64,000 nucleotides of DNA, taken from Pseudomonas nitroreducens (GTDB lineage Bacteria; Pseudomonadota; Gammaproteobacteria; Pseudomonadales; Pseudomonadaceae). How positions within the stretch are numbered: the stretch's first letter is position 1; each line of letters begins with the position of its first letter. The position numbers were made by a program, and so were the translations under genes. The stretch covers positions 45,308 through 109,307 of the forward strand of contig NZ_JACHLI010000027.1 of NCBI RefSeq assembly GCF_014204515.1. The letters are read 5' to 3'. The notes under the pieces were generated by a model that had not been told where the DNA came from, did not search any database, and saw only the letters and a program-made list of their open reading frames with translations. Of this stretch, positions 9,403-16,526 are shown in pieces.

Positions 9403-10659
9403 CTATTTTACGGGTATTTTATTGTGAGATTTTAGTATTAAGAGTAATAAAGTGGAGCGTGAGATGAAAACTAAAATTTCAGTTGCCAGCACTGAAAGAG
9501 AGATGGTTAGTGCGCTTATGTTGTCTAAGGTGTACAGCGTGAAAAGTACTGCGGCGTTAAATACTGCAGCTATTACCACTGTTCTGTTGGCAATATCCAA
9601 CTTGTTGATAGCTGAGAATGCGGGATATCCGAAAGAAGTGGCTAGGTAGCTGAATACCATAGCGAATAACATTGCACTGAAAGTATACTTTGCCTCTCCA
9701 AATTCTGCGCCTAATGTGCATATCAGAATGTCGTCTGAGAAAAAAATTAGAAAAGAAGAAATGCATGTCAATAATGATGTCGCACAAGCGGTTATAATCA
9801 GAAAAGCACGCCAGTTCGGCCTCTTTGCCATATATGGGTAGAGTACTTGATTAACTGGAAGTGCTGCACCAGCCTTATAGATTTGCTGGCAGGCATAGAA
9901 GTGCGCTGTTTGTATAGGGCCGGCTAGGCTAACAATTGCAGTAGATGCTGTCGTGTAGGAGGCCACTGCTAGTCTTGAAATGAAAAACGGTACGGCGCTT
10001 AGGAATTCTTCCAGTATTATTCTAAAGGACGGGATACGGATGGAATACCCAATCTTATATAAATGCAGCGTCGAGAGTATGGCCGCTAAAATCTGAGCGG
10101 CCCCCCACCCTAATATCACCAAGTAAGCGTCTTGGTCGGATTTTATCGTGAGAATTATGAATATAAAGTAAAGGATTTTTGATCCGACGGTATAAAGAGT
10201 TATAGATTTTAGATTTTCCAGTCCTATGAATAGCCAGTTAGCTTGGTATGCCTGTCCTATTATAGGAAGTATAGCCAACATGAAAATTGGCATGCTGTCT
10301 CTGTATTGAGGGGAGAGTATTGGGAACCCAATTGTTACTGCGGATGCAAATAGGGTTAGTGGGATTTTTCCAATAAATACTGAGCCTATTAAATTGTTGA
10401 TGGCATGTTTGTCATCTAGGTTTCTGGAAATTTTATATGTGCTAGATAATCCATATCCAAAATCGGTTATTATGATCGATAGTTGCGTTAGGGACAATGC
10501 TAGGGCTATGGTGCCGAAGGTTTCAAGCCCCATTCTACTAGTCAGGATTGGGACAAGTAATAGTGGGAGGAAATTTGATAATTGGGTGAGTGTCGCAAAA
10601 AACGTATTTTTGAGTAGGGGGTGGGTTAGAGCACGTTGAATGGATTTTAGGTCTGGCAT
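9403..10659 (-). CDS. wzx: Wzx-type oligosaccharide flippase
   Basis: The 418-residue, strongly hydrophobic protein has about twelve predicted membrane helices and the Polysacc_synt N-terminus (LKNTFFATLTQLSNFLPLLLVPILTSRMGLETFGTIALALSLTQL begins the pattern; DFGYGLSSTYKISR follows). It belongs to the MOP/MATE exporter superfamily and should flip the undecaprenyl-linked repeat unit to the periplasmic face for Wzy. It follows tagD by 5 bp and precedes the TagB-like gene by 10 bp, so it is co-transcribed. AT-rich, with Ile/Leu codon use unlike the flanking genome. Confidence 0.9.
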   Translation of the reverse strand: MPDLKSIQRALTHPLLKNTFFATLTQLSNFLPLLLVPILTSRMGLETFGTIALALSLTQLSIIITDFGYGLSSTYKISRNLDDKHAINNLIGSVFIGKIPLTLFASAVTIGFPILSPQYRDSMPIFMLAILPIIGQAYQANWLFIGLENLKSITLYTVGSKILYFIFIILTIKSDQDAYLVILGWGAAQILAAILSTLHLYKIGYSIRIPSFRIILEEFLSAVPFFISRLAVASYTTASTAIVSLAGPIQTAHFYACQQIYKAGAALPVNQVLYPYMAKRPNWRAFLIITACATSLLTCISSFLIFFSDDILICTLGAEFGEAKYTFSAMLFAMVFSYLATSFGYPAFSAINKLDIANRTVVIAAVFNAAVLFTLYTLDNISALTISLSVLATEILVFISRSTLLLLILKSHNKIPVK

Positions 10660-10664
10660 CCGTA

Positions 10665-11135
10665 TTAACTTAGCTTTTCAATTATAGATGAAATGGTGTC
10701 TAACGAGGATTTTAGTGTTGATATATGTTCATGGTTGAAGTGGCTTAAGGTCTTTTTTATTTGTGTGCTGGATATTCCCTCTGTTCTTGGGAGGTATATT
10801 ACATTGCATAGATCTTGCAGGTGGTCAAATTTCCCGGCCCAATCATCGCCCATCCCTAGTGTAGTAACTCCAAAGCTTTTTATGTCTTGCTCTTTTTGTC
10901 CCCAGGAACTCTCCGGTATTGCTTGGTCTACATATTTTATAGAGTTAACAATTTCTATCCTTTCTAAGAACGGAATTATTGTTTTTTTACCTTTTAGCTC
11001 ATTGAATTCGTCGGTGGATACCCCGACGATTAGCTTGCCGCCTATGCTCTTAAGACGCATTAGGAGTTTTAGGTGGCCGTGATGAAAAAGGTCAAACGTG
11101 CCGTATGTTATGATCGTATGTTTAGTTTCGTCCAT
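10665..11135 (-). CDS. tagD: Glycerol-3-phosphate cytidylyltransferase (CDP-glycerol synthase)
   Basis: The 156-residue nucleotidyltransferase makes CDP-glycerol from CTP and sn-glycerol-3-phosphate. It has the HxGH active site (TYGTFDLFHHGH, His18 to His21), the GVSTDEFNELKGKK substrate loop, the FLERIEIVNSIKYVD region and the CTP-binding RTEGISST motif at residues 117-124. The first ~125 residues match TagD; the remaining ~30 are extra. It is the first gene after the ops element, whose last base lies 12 bp before the ATG. Together with the TagB-like transferase it indicates a glycerol-phosphate-containing surface polymer. Related enzymes use ethanolamine phosphate or other polyol phosphates, so substrate is an inference from motif and context. 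Confidence 0.9.
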   Translation of the reverse strand: MDETKHTIITYGTFDLFHHGHLKLLMRLKSIGGKLIVGVSTDEFNELKGKKTIIPFLERIEIVNSIKYVDQAIPESSWGQKEQDIKSFGVTTLGMGDDWAGKFDHLQDLCNVIYLPRTEGISSTQIKKTLSHFNHEHISTLKSSLDTISSIIEKLS

Positions 11136-11147
11136 TTATATCTATCC

Positions 11148-11158
11148 ACGCTACCGCC
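11148..11158 (-). promoter_or_regulatory. ops element (RfaH recruitment site)
   Basis: On the minus strand this reads GGCGGTAGCGT, an exact match to the operon polarity suppressor consensus GGCGGTAGNNT that pauses RNA polymerase and loads RfaH. The wider context CCTGGGCGGTAGCGTGG resembles the core of the JUMPStart sequence. It lies 12 bp before the tagD ATG and about 100 bp after the end of the rfaH-like gene, the correct strand and place to control the island operon. Confidence 0.88.
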
Positions 11159-11239
11159 CAGGATTTTTCGTTTAGTTCCTGAGACGTGGCGTTACAAATT
11201 GTTTATGCGTATGGTTAGGGTTGGTGATGCTTGCGGCGC

Positions 11240-11256
11240 AGATCAAAATTTGATCT
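11240..11256. other. Perfect palindrome after the rfaH-like gene
   Basis: AGATCAAA, one A, then TTTGATCT lies 2 bp beyond the rfaH TAA stop. It could form an 8-bp hairpin in the transcript but lacks a following T run, so it is not a convincing intrinsic terminator. It lies between rfaH and ops. Confidence 0.4.
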
Positions 11257-11258
11257 TC

Positions 11259-11756
11259 TTAATTTGCTCTTGAGATATTTTTATTTGCTGTTTTTATCTG
11301 AAGTTCTCGTTGCAGGAGGTTAAGTAGCAACACTGATCTTTCTGCTCCATCCTTTTTTAGGAAAATAGCGTCTATTTCATTTGTTCCCAGGCAGTTTATG
11401 ACTACTTTTTCTCCTTGATTAAATTCTGCTTTTTTTAATGGTTGGGGTGTCCTAAATTTGTCTATTACTTCGTTTCGAACTTGTAGTGGCATTGCTCCAA
11501 ATCGAACAATGTGACTGACTCCACGAGTAGATCGAATTGGCATCCAATTATCTTTTTCGTTATCCAGTTCTATAAAAATGTAACCTGGAAACAGTGGCTC
11601 TTCCTGGCATGACAATTTACCGTTTCGTAAACTTTCAATCTGGCGTGTCGGAAAAAGGCACAGGTATCCCTGGTATTGCAGATTTTCTAGCGCGCGAGCG
11701 TCCTGTCGCGGCTTACATTGCACTAGGTACCAACGCTTTTGGAATGTGGCTTGCAT
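11259..11756 (-). CDS. rfaH: RfaH-type transcription antitermination protein (NusG paralogue)
   Basis: The 165-residue NusG-family protein has the NGN domain: KRWYLVQCKPRQDARALENL at the start, then EPLFPGYIFIELD and IRSTRGVSHIVRFG. A short C-terminal KOW-like domain follows (FNQGEKVVINCLGTNEIDAIFLKKDGAERSVLLL is its span). Size and the CKPRQ/RGVSHIVRFG motifs fit RfaH rather than housekeeping NusG. RfaH binds polymerase paused at ops and suppresses termination through long surface-polysaccharide operons; an exact ops element lies immediately downstream. The start has a good ribosome site (AGGGGAG, 6 bp before ATG). AT-rich, so it travels with the island rather than the core. It lies 33 bp after wzc. 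Confidence 0.9.
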   Translation of the reverse strand: MQATFQKRWYLVQCKPRQDARALENLQYQGYLCLFPTRQIESLRNGKLSCQEEPLFPGYIFIELDNEKDNWMPIRSTRGVSHIVRFGAMPLQVRNEVIDKFRTPQPLKKAEFNQGEKVVINCLGTNEIDAIFLKKDGAERSVLLLNLLQRELQIKTANKNISRAN

Positions 11757-11789
11757 TTCTTTCTCCCCTAGCGGGGCTCTCTCGAGGTA

Positions 11790-14021
11790 TCAGGACTTAT
11801 CCGAGAGATACTCATACTGATAGTTGCTGTACGTCCCATTCCCGTAGTAATCCGCCGCACGTCGCTCGACACCGTTGAGGATGGCGCCCTTGAGCTGGAT
11901 GCCGTTCTGCGCGAAGCGGCGGATGGTCAGCTCGATCTCGCGAGGGGCGTTCTGGCCGAAGCGTGTGACGATCAAGCTGGTGCCGGCCTGATGTCCGACA
12001 ATCGCGGCGTCGGTGACGGCCAGCAGGGGAGGGGTGTCGAGGATGATCAGGTCGAACGAACTGCTCGCTGCTTCAAGCACATCGGTGAAGTTGGGATGCA
12101 TCAGCAATTCGGACGGATTCGGTGGGATTTCTCCGCGGGAGATGAAGAAGAGATTTTCCACCTTGGTCGGCTGCAGCGCCTGTTCGAAGCTGCAACGCTG
12201 GATGAGCAGGTCGGACAGACCGACTTTTTCGCTGGCGCCGAGAGTCTTGTGCAGGTAGCCCTTGCGCATGTCGACATCGATCAGCAGAACGCGCTGGCCG
12301 GTCTGGGCGATCACCGCGGCGAGGTTTGAACTCACGAAGGATTTGCCGACGTCGGGGCTCGGGCCGGAGATCATCAGACGATTGTCACCGGACTCCAGCA
12401 TGGCGAAGTGCAGGCTTGTACGCAGACTGCGCAGGGATTCGATCGCCAGGTCGGTGGGATGGCTGGTCGCCAGAAGCGGAGCAATGCCACGGCTACCTTT
12501 CCGGCCACTGCTGCGCTGGTCTTCCTCATTCTTGTGCAGCGTGCTGAACGGGACCGACGCATAGACCGGGAGACCCAATTGTTCGATGGCATCGGCGGAC
12601 TCGATGCCGCGGTTGAACGCCTTGCGCAGCAGGACGAGGGCGACCGCGAGGAACAGGCCGAGCATTGTCGCGATGGCAACGATCATGGGCTTTTTCGGTT
12701 TCACCGGTTTCGTGATGTCGACATCGGCGCTATCGATCACCCGAACGTTGCCTACAGCGCCGGCACGCACGACATCAAGCTCCTGGCTCTTGTTCAGCAG
12801 TTGGGTATAGATGGTGGTACTGACTTCCACGTCGCGGGTCAGGCGCAGCAGATCCTGCTGGGTCTCCGGCAGGCTTTCGACGCGCTTGGACAAGCCATTC
12901 TGCTTGGCGGTCAGTTCGCCGATCTGTCTGGCCAGGGCCTGATAAGCCGGGTGTTGGCGGGTGAACTTGCGGTCCATTTCCGCTTGCTGAAGTTTCAGCT
13001 CGGAGATGCTGGTATCCAGGGCAACGCTCTGGTCGAGCAGGGCTTTGGTTTCCAGGCTGATGTCAGCGGACTTGGCCTTGGTCTGGTAGCTGCTCAGGGC
13101 GTTCTCGGCGGTTTCCAGGTCCTTGCGGACTTCCGGCAGTTGGCCACGGAGGAAATCGAGGCTGGAAGCTGCTTCGGCAGAGGCACGCTTGACGTTCTGC
13201 AGCACGTATTGATTGCTGATTTCGTTGAGGACGGCCTGCGCTTTCTCCGGATCGGCGTCATCCAGCGTCAGGTCGAGAATGCCCGACTCCTTGCCCGTTT
13301 CCGAAACTTTCAGGGCATCCTGATAATTCAGGATCGTGCTCAGGCGACGATGCTTGATCACCTGGAAATGCGTACCGGGATTGGCTTGCAGATTCTGCAC
13401 CTGCAACTTCAGGCCGTTTACGTCGTAGCTTTGTCCGACCTGACCTTCAATGAGCAGATTGTCGTCATCGTCGAGCAGGCGGAATTGGCCAGCTTCCCCT
13501 GCGATGAGGGTGAGCGGCTTTTCCAGCAAAGCGGCCGGGACCTCGAGCTGGAAGATGTTCAGCTCCTCGCCACCCCAGGCAAAGCGGCTCATGCCCAGGA
13601 CCGGAGAGGCGATGTCGCCCGGCTGCTCGGGCTGGTAGCGGCGCTCCAGGAAGTTGCCGATCAGCGGGAAGCGGGAGGGCTGAACGTCGATGTCCAGGCG
13701 CAGGTCATCCACGGTCTTGCCGATCACGTTGCGCGAAGTCAGCAACTGAATCTCGGTGACTGCCGGCGATTGGGCGCCGAGAAGATCTCCCATCTCGGTC
13801 AGGCCGGGAATACCGGGCGACTTCTGTTCCACCTGGATGGTCGCGGAGGCGCGGTAGATCGGCGTTGCGAGCAGGGCGTAGGCAGTACCTGCCAACATGA
13901 AGCCAGCAGTGATCCCTGCGATCAGCCACTTGTGGTCGATGAGAACGCCAAAGAGTTGGAGCAGGTCGATTTCATCGTCGTCAGCGGGCGACGGCAGGAC
14001 CTGGGATTGCAAATGCTGCAT
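11790..14021 (-). CDS. wzc: Wzc/Etk-type polysaccharide co-polymerase tyrosine autokinase
   Basis: The inner-membrane protein (743 residues from the chosen ATG) has an N-terminal Wzz domain with first helix at about residues 31-51 (WLIAGITAGFMLAGTAYALLA), a long periplasmic coiled-coil region and a second helix near 460-480 (PMIVAIATMLGLFLAVALVLL is its span). The cytoplasmic BY-kinase domain has Walker A GPSPDVGKS (553-561), Walker A' VLLIDVDMRKG (~582) and Walker B LIILDTPP (Asp662). The C-terminal tail carries six tyrosines (~725-738) for autophosphorylation. It controls chain length and export with Wza; Wzb, encoded just upstream, removes the phosphates. ATG 14021 (MQHLQSQ) was preferred because the longer frame from 14075 runs back into wzb. 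Confidence 0.93.
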   Translation of the reverse strand: MQHLQSQVLPSPADDDEIDLLQLFGVLIDHKWLIAGITAGFMLAGTAYALLATPIYRASATIQVEQKSPGIPGLTEMGDLLGAQSPAVTEIQLLTSRNVIGKTVDDLRLDIDVQPSRFPLIGNFLERRYQPEQPGDIASPVLGMSRFAWGGEELNIFQLEVPAALLEKPLTLIAGEAGQFRLLDDDDNLLIEGQVGQSYDVNGLKLQVQNLQANPGTHFQVIKHRRLSTILNYQDALKVSETGKESGILDLTLDDADPEKAQAVLNEISNQYVLQNVKRASAEAASSLDFLRGQLPEVRKDLETAENALSSYQTKAKSADISLETKALLDQSVALDTSISELKLQQAEMDRKFTRQHPAYQALARQIGELTAKQNGLSKRVESLPETQQDLLRLTRDVEVSTTIYTQLLNKSQELDVVRAGAVGNVRVIDSADVDITKPVKPKKPMIVAIATMLGLFLAVALVLLRKAFNRGIESADAIEQLGLPVYASVPFSTLHKNEEDQRSSGRKGSRGIAPLLATSHPTDLAIESLRSLRTSLHFAMLESGDNRLMISGPSPDVGKSFVSSNLAAVIAQTGQRVLLIDVDMRKGYLHKTLGASEKVGLSDLLIQRCSFEQALQPTKVENLFFISRGEIPPNPSELLMHPNFTDVLEAASSSFDLIILDTPPLLAVTDAAIVGHQAGTSLIVTRFGQNAPREIELTIRRFAQNGIQLKGAILNGVERRAADYYGNGTYSNYQYEYLSDKS

Positions 14022-14044
14022 GAAGGTTACTTCGCGGTGAGCGC

Positions 14045-14491
14045 TTATCGAGTGGTGCGGAGGTATTTCGACCATGAGGAGACGGCCTCTTCGATCAAGG
14101 CGTAGGCATGCTCGAAGGCCGCGGAACCTTGGCGGTAGGGATCAGGGATTTCACGGTCGTTCTGCCATTTGCCGAGCAGGAAGGTCTTGCCTCGGGATTG
14201 CGGGGAGTACTGGGTGAGGTCGCGCAGGTGTTTGCGCTCCATGACCAGCACCAGATCCGACTGCTGCAGGAGGTCCTGTGTCAGTTGCCGTGCGCGATGG
14301 GGGGGCGGCTGGTGACCGTGCCTTGCAAGAGTGGCCAGGGCTTTGCTCTCCAGCGGCTTATCCACCAGTGCTCCCAGGCCCGCCGATCCAAGTCGGATGT
14401 TGCTGTCCCGCACGGCTTCGCGCAGCAGGTGCTCTGCCGTGGGGCTGCGGCAGATATTGCCGACGCAGACGATGAGCACCTGATTGAACAC
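14045..14491 (-). CDS. wzb: Low-molecular-weight protein-tyrosine phosphatase (Wzb/Etp)
   Basis: The 148-residue phosphatase begins with the P-loop VCVGNICRSPTAEHLL (CX5R, Cys9 and Arg15) and has the general-acid loop EIPDPYRQG near residue 117. It should dephosphorylate the Wzc tyrosine tail, needed for cycles of capsule assembly. It sits 23 bp upstream of wzc, the usual wzb-wzc pairing. Start is GTG (14491). A close paralogue lies at 15985-16431. The 291 bp upstream (14492-14782) contain only a short inverted repeat (GGGCCT/AGGCCC near 14718-14735) and no promoter I can name. Confidence 0.92.
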   Translation of the reverse strand: MFNQVLIVCVGNICRSPTAEHLLREAVRDSNIRLGSAGLGALVDKPLESKALATLARHGHQPPPHRARQLTQDLLQQSDLVLVMERKHLRDLTQYSPQSRGKTFLLGKWQNDREIPDPYRQGSAAFEHAYALIEEAVSSWSKYLRTTR

Positions 14492-14782
14492 GCTGAATTC
14501 CGCCGTTAGTGAATGGGGTTGAACCTAGGGCAGGCGAAATTAAGCTCCACCAGAAAGCGATTCAATGCGCTATCCGGCCAAACGGGGCCTTTAGGAAAGT
14601 TCTGATGGCTGCGCAGGCAGATGCTGGGTGGGTGTGGGTAGTACTCCCACAGGCGCGAAGCGGAGTTGAGTGACGGCATTGCGCCAGTGAGCAAGTGCCT
14701 GCATTAGAACGGCGCTCGGGCCTTCAAGGAGGCCCTGGCCGCTCTAGAACGGGGATGTTTCCCAGGTGATCACACCTATCCG

Positions 14783-15835
14783 CTAGCGGCTGACAGCCAG
14801 TCCTTCGACACGGGAGGAACTGAAGCGCGCGTACAGGTCTTCCAGCGAGGAACGCAGGTGCTCTCGGGAATGCAGAGCCTGAATGTTGAGGCTGTTTCGC
14901 AGCAGATTGGCTCTGGTTTCGGGGGCGGCATCCGCAAAGGCGGTGACCTGACGGCAGGCTTCATCGAGATTCCTGGCGGTCGTCAGATGCTCCGCCTCGA
15001 AGGGGCCGATGCTGCGCAGGGCGATGGGCAGCTCCAGCTTGGCCGCTTCCAGCACGGAGATCGGAAAGCCATCCCACGCCGCGCTGTGGAAATACAGGTC
15101 CAGCCCTTTCATGTGGGCGACCACCTCGCTGCGCGGGCGCCAGCCGGTCACTTCGATGCCGGCCTGCTCCAGGTCAGCCATGGCGCGCGGGTCGCCGCCG
15201 CCGATCCATTTGAAGTGCGCCACGTCCTGGCAGGCTGAGGCCAGAGCGCGGAAGTAGTCGTGGCCCTTCTGCCGGCTGATGCGGCCGACCATGCCCACCA
15301 CCGGTTTGTCGGTCAGGCTGCGGATGCTGGGAACCACCGGCAATTCGTCGCAGACATTGACCAGGCCCCAGGCTTGTTCAGGTCTTACCAGCTCGCCAGC
15401 GATGCGTTGCTCGTCCTTGCCGCAGCCGGCGATCACTGCGGTGCGCTTCGCCAGGGCATTCTCGATCAGTCGATAGGCTTTGAGCATGAGCGGATGGTCG
15501 CCGCGCAGGAAGGCGAAACCGTGCGGTGTGTAGATCACCTTGTGCGCCGGGATGAACGGCAGTGCGCGGATCAGGGCGCCGGCGTAGGTGCTGTGCAGGT
15601 GGATGACGTCCGGTTGCACGCGGTCGATGTAGGGCTTCACCCGCGCCAGGCTGGAAAGGCGCCGTGGCACCAGTTCCCTGTGCTTGAACAGGCCCTGGCC
15701 TTCCTCCCCGGTGGTATCGCCTTTGCGCACCGAGGCCAGCAGGTAGTGTTCGTGCTGCTGGGAGTTGAGGATGTAGGAGTTGATGGCCGAGGTGACGCCG
15801 CCGCCGAAGGATTCGGTGATGTGCAGGATTTTCAT
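14783..15835 (-). CDS. Family 4 glycosyltransferase
   Basis: The 350-residue GT-B enzyme starts MKILHITESFGGGVTSAINSYI, a typical GT4 donor-loop start. It has PDVIHLHSTYAGALIRAL, IYTPHGFAFLRGD and the C-terminal donor-binding part VGMVGRISRQKGHDYF, FKWIGGGD, LYFHSAAWDGFPISVLEAAKLELPIALR. Probably cytosolic. It is GC-rich, unlike the central island, and is flanked by the two phosphatase paralogues, so it may add a conserved sugar of the same polysaccharide. Sugar and linkage are not predictable. The ATG at 15835 has only a weak ribosome site. Confidence 0.85.
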   Translation of the reverse strand: MKILHITESFGGGVTSAINSYILNSQQHEHYLLASVRKGDTTGEEGQGLFKHRELVPRRLSSLARVKPYIDRVQPDVIHLHSTYAGALIRALPFIPAHKVIYTPHGFAFLRGDHPLMLKAYRLIENALAKRTAVIAGCGKDEQRIAGELVRPEQAWGLVNVCDELPVVPSIRSLTDKPVVGMVGRISRQKGHDYFRALASACQDVAHFKWIGGGDPRAMADLEQAGIEVTGWRPRSEVVAHMKGLDLYFHSAAWDGFPISVLEAAKLELPIALRSIGPFEAEHLTTARNLDEACRQVTAFADAAPETRANLLRNSLNIQALHSREHLRSSLEDLYARFSSSRVEGLAVSR

Positions 15836-15984
15836 AAAGCGATGCAGGCCCCTGGAAAATTACACGCAGTAACTAGGCGACCAAACAGCTGAATATGGTC
15901 TTGCTGGGCTAGAGCGTAGTCCTTTTCATCATCGCTTTGTAAGGTTTTCTGACGCTTTTTTCGGAGTGAAAATATTGCGTCAAA

Positions 15985-16431
15985 TTATCGGCGATTTCCC
16001 AGTCTCTCGCCCCAGGGAGTGACGGCGGACTCGATCAGTGCATAGGCGCGCTCGAAGGCTTCCGGGCCCTGGCGGTAGGGGTCGGGGATTTCCTGGTCGG
16101 CCTGCCACTTGCCGAGCAGGAAGGTCTTGCCCCGCGCCTCGGGGGCGAGGCGGATGACGCTCTGGACCTGAACGTGCTCCATCACCAGCACCAGGTTGGC
16201 TTCGTGGACCAGTTCAGGAGTGAGTTGCCGGGCCCGATGGGGTTGGGGATGCTGCTCGTGGCGGCGCAGGATGGCCAGCGCGGTGCTCTCGATCGGATGG
16301 CCGACCAGCGCCCCCAGGCCGGCCGAACCGACGGCAATGTCGGTGCCCCGCAAGGACTCGCGCAGTAGATGTTCGGCAATGGGACTGCGGCAGATGTTGC
16401 CGACGCAGACGATCAGAATCCGGTTGAACAC
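15985..16431 (-). CDS. Second low-molecular-weight protein-tyrosine phosphatase (Wzb paralogue)
   Basis: The 148-residue protein has the same length and layout as Wzb at 14045-14491: VCVGNICRSPIAEHLLRE (Cys9, Arg15) and QEIPDPYRQGPEAFERAYALIE near the C-terminus. All catalytic residues are kept, so it should be active. It lies upstream of the GT4 gene. The two phosphatases look like a local duplication. Start is GTG (16431), preceded by AGGGA. A 149-bp gap (15836-15984) separates it from the GT4 gene; I see no clear promoter there. Confidence 0.88.
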   Translation of the reverse strand: MFNRILIVCVGNICRSPIAEHLLRESLRGTDIAVGSAGLGALVGHPIESTALAILRRHEQHPQPHRARQLTPELVHEANLVLVMEHVQVQSVIRLAPEARGKTFLLGKWQADQEIPDPYRQGPEAFERAYALIESAVTPWGERLGNRR

Positions 16432-16446
16432 AAGGAGCGTCCCTGG

Positions 16447-16483
16447 CCGCGACCGTAGATCGTCAGAAATCTATCGGTCGCGG
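16447..16483. other. Strong hairpin in front of the second phosphatase gene
   Basis: CCGCGACCGTAGAT and ATCTATCGGTCGCGG flank an 8-base loop and form a 9-bp GC stem plus a second 5-bp stem. It lies between the plsB end and the GTG start (15 bp away). There is no T run on either strand, so a simple intrinsic terminator is unlikely. Confidence 0.5.
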
Positions 16484-16526
16484 CGCAGGGGCGTCAAGCT
16501 GCCGGCGTGAGTGCTGGCTGGCTGGC

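Noticed and set aside
14126..14140. GGCGGTAGGG, ops-like sequence, also near 16072
   Set aside because: Inside the phosphatase genes, on the antisense strand, and lacks the C after GGCGGTAG; it encodes the conserved PDPYRQG loop.
14506..14694. 62-codon minus-strand frame upstream of wzb
   Set aside because: No ribosome site, no family, no coupling to neighbours.
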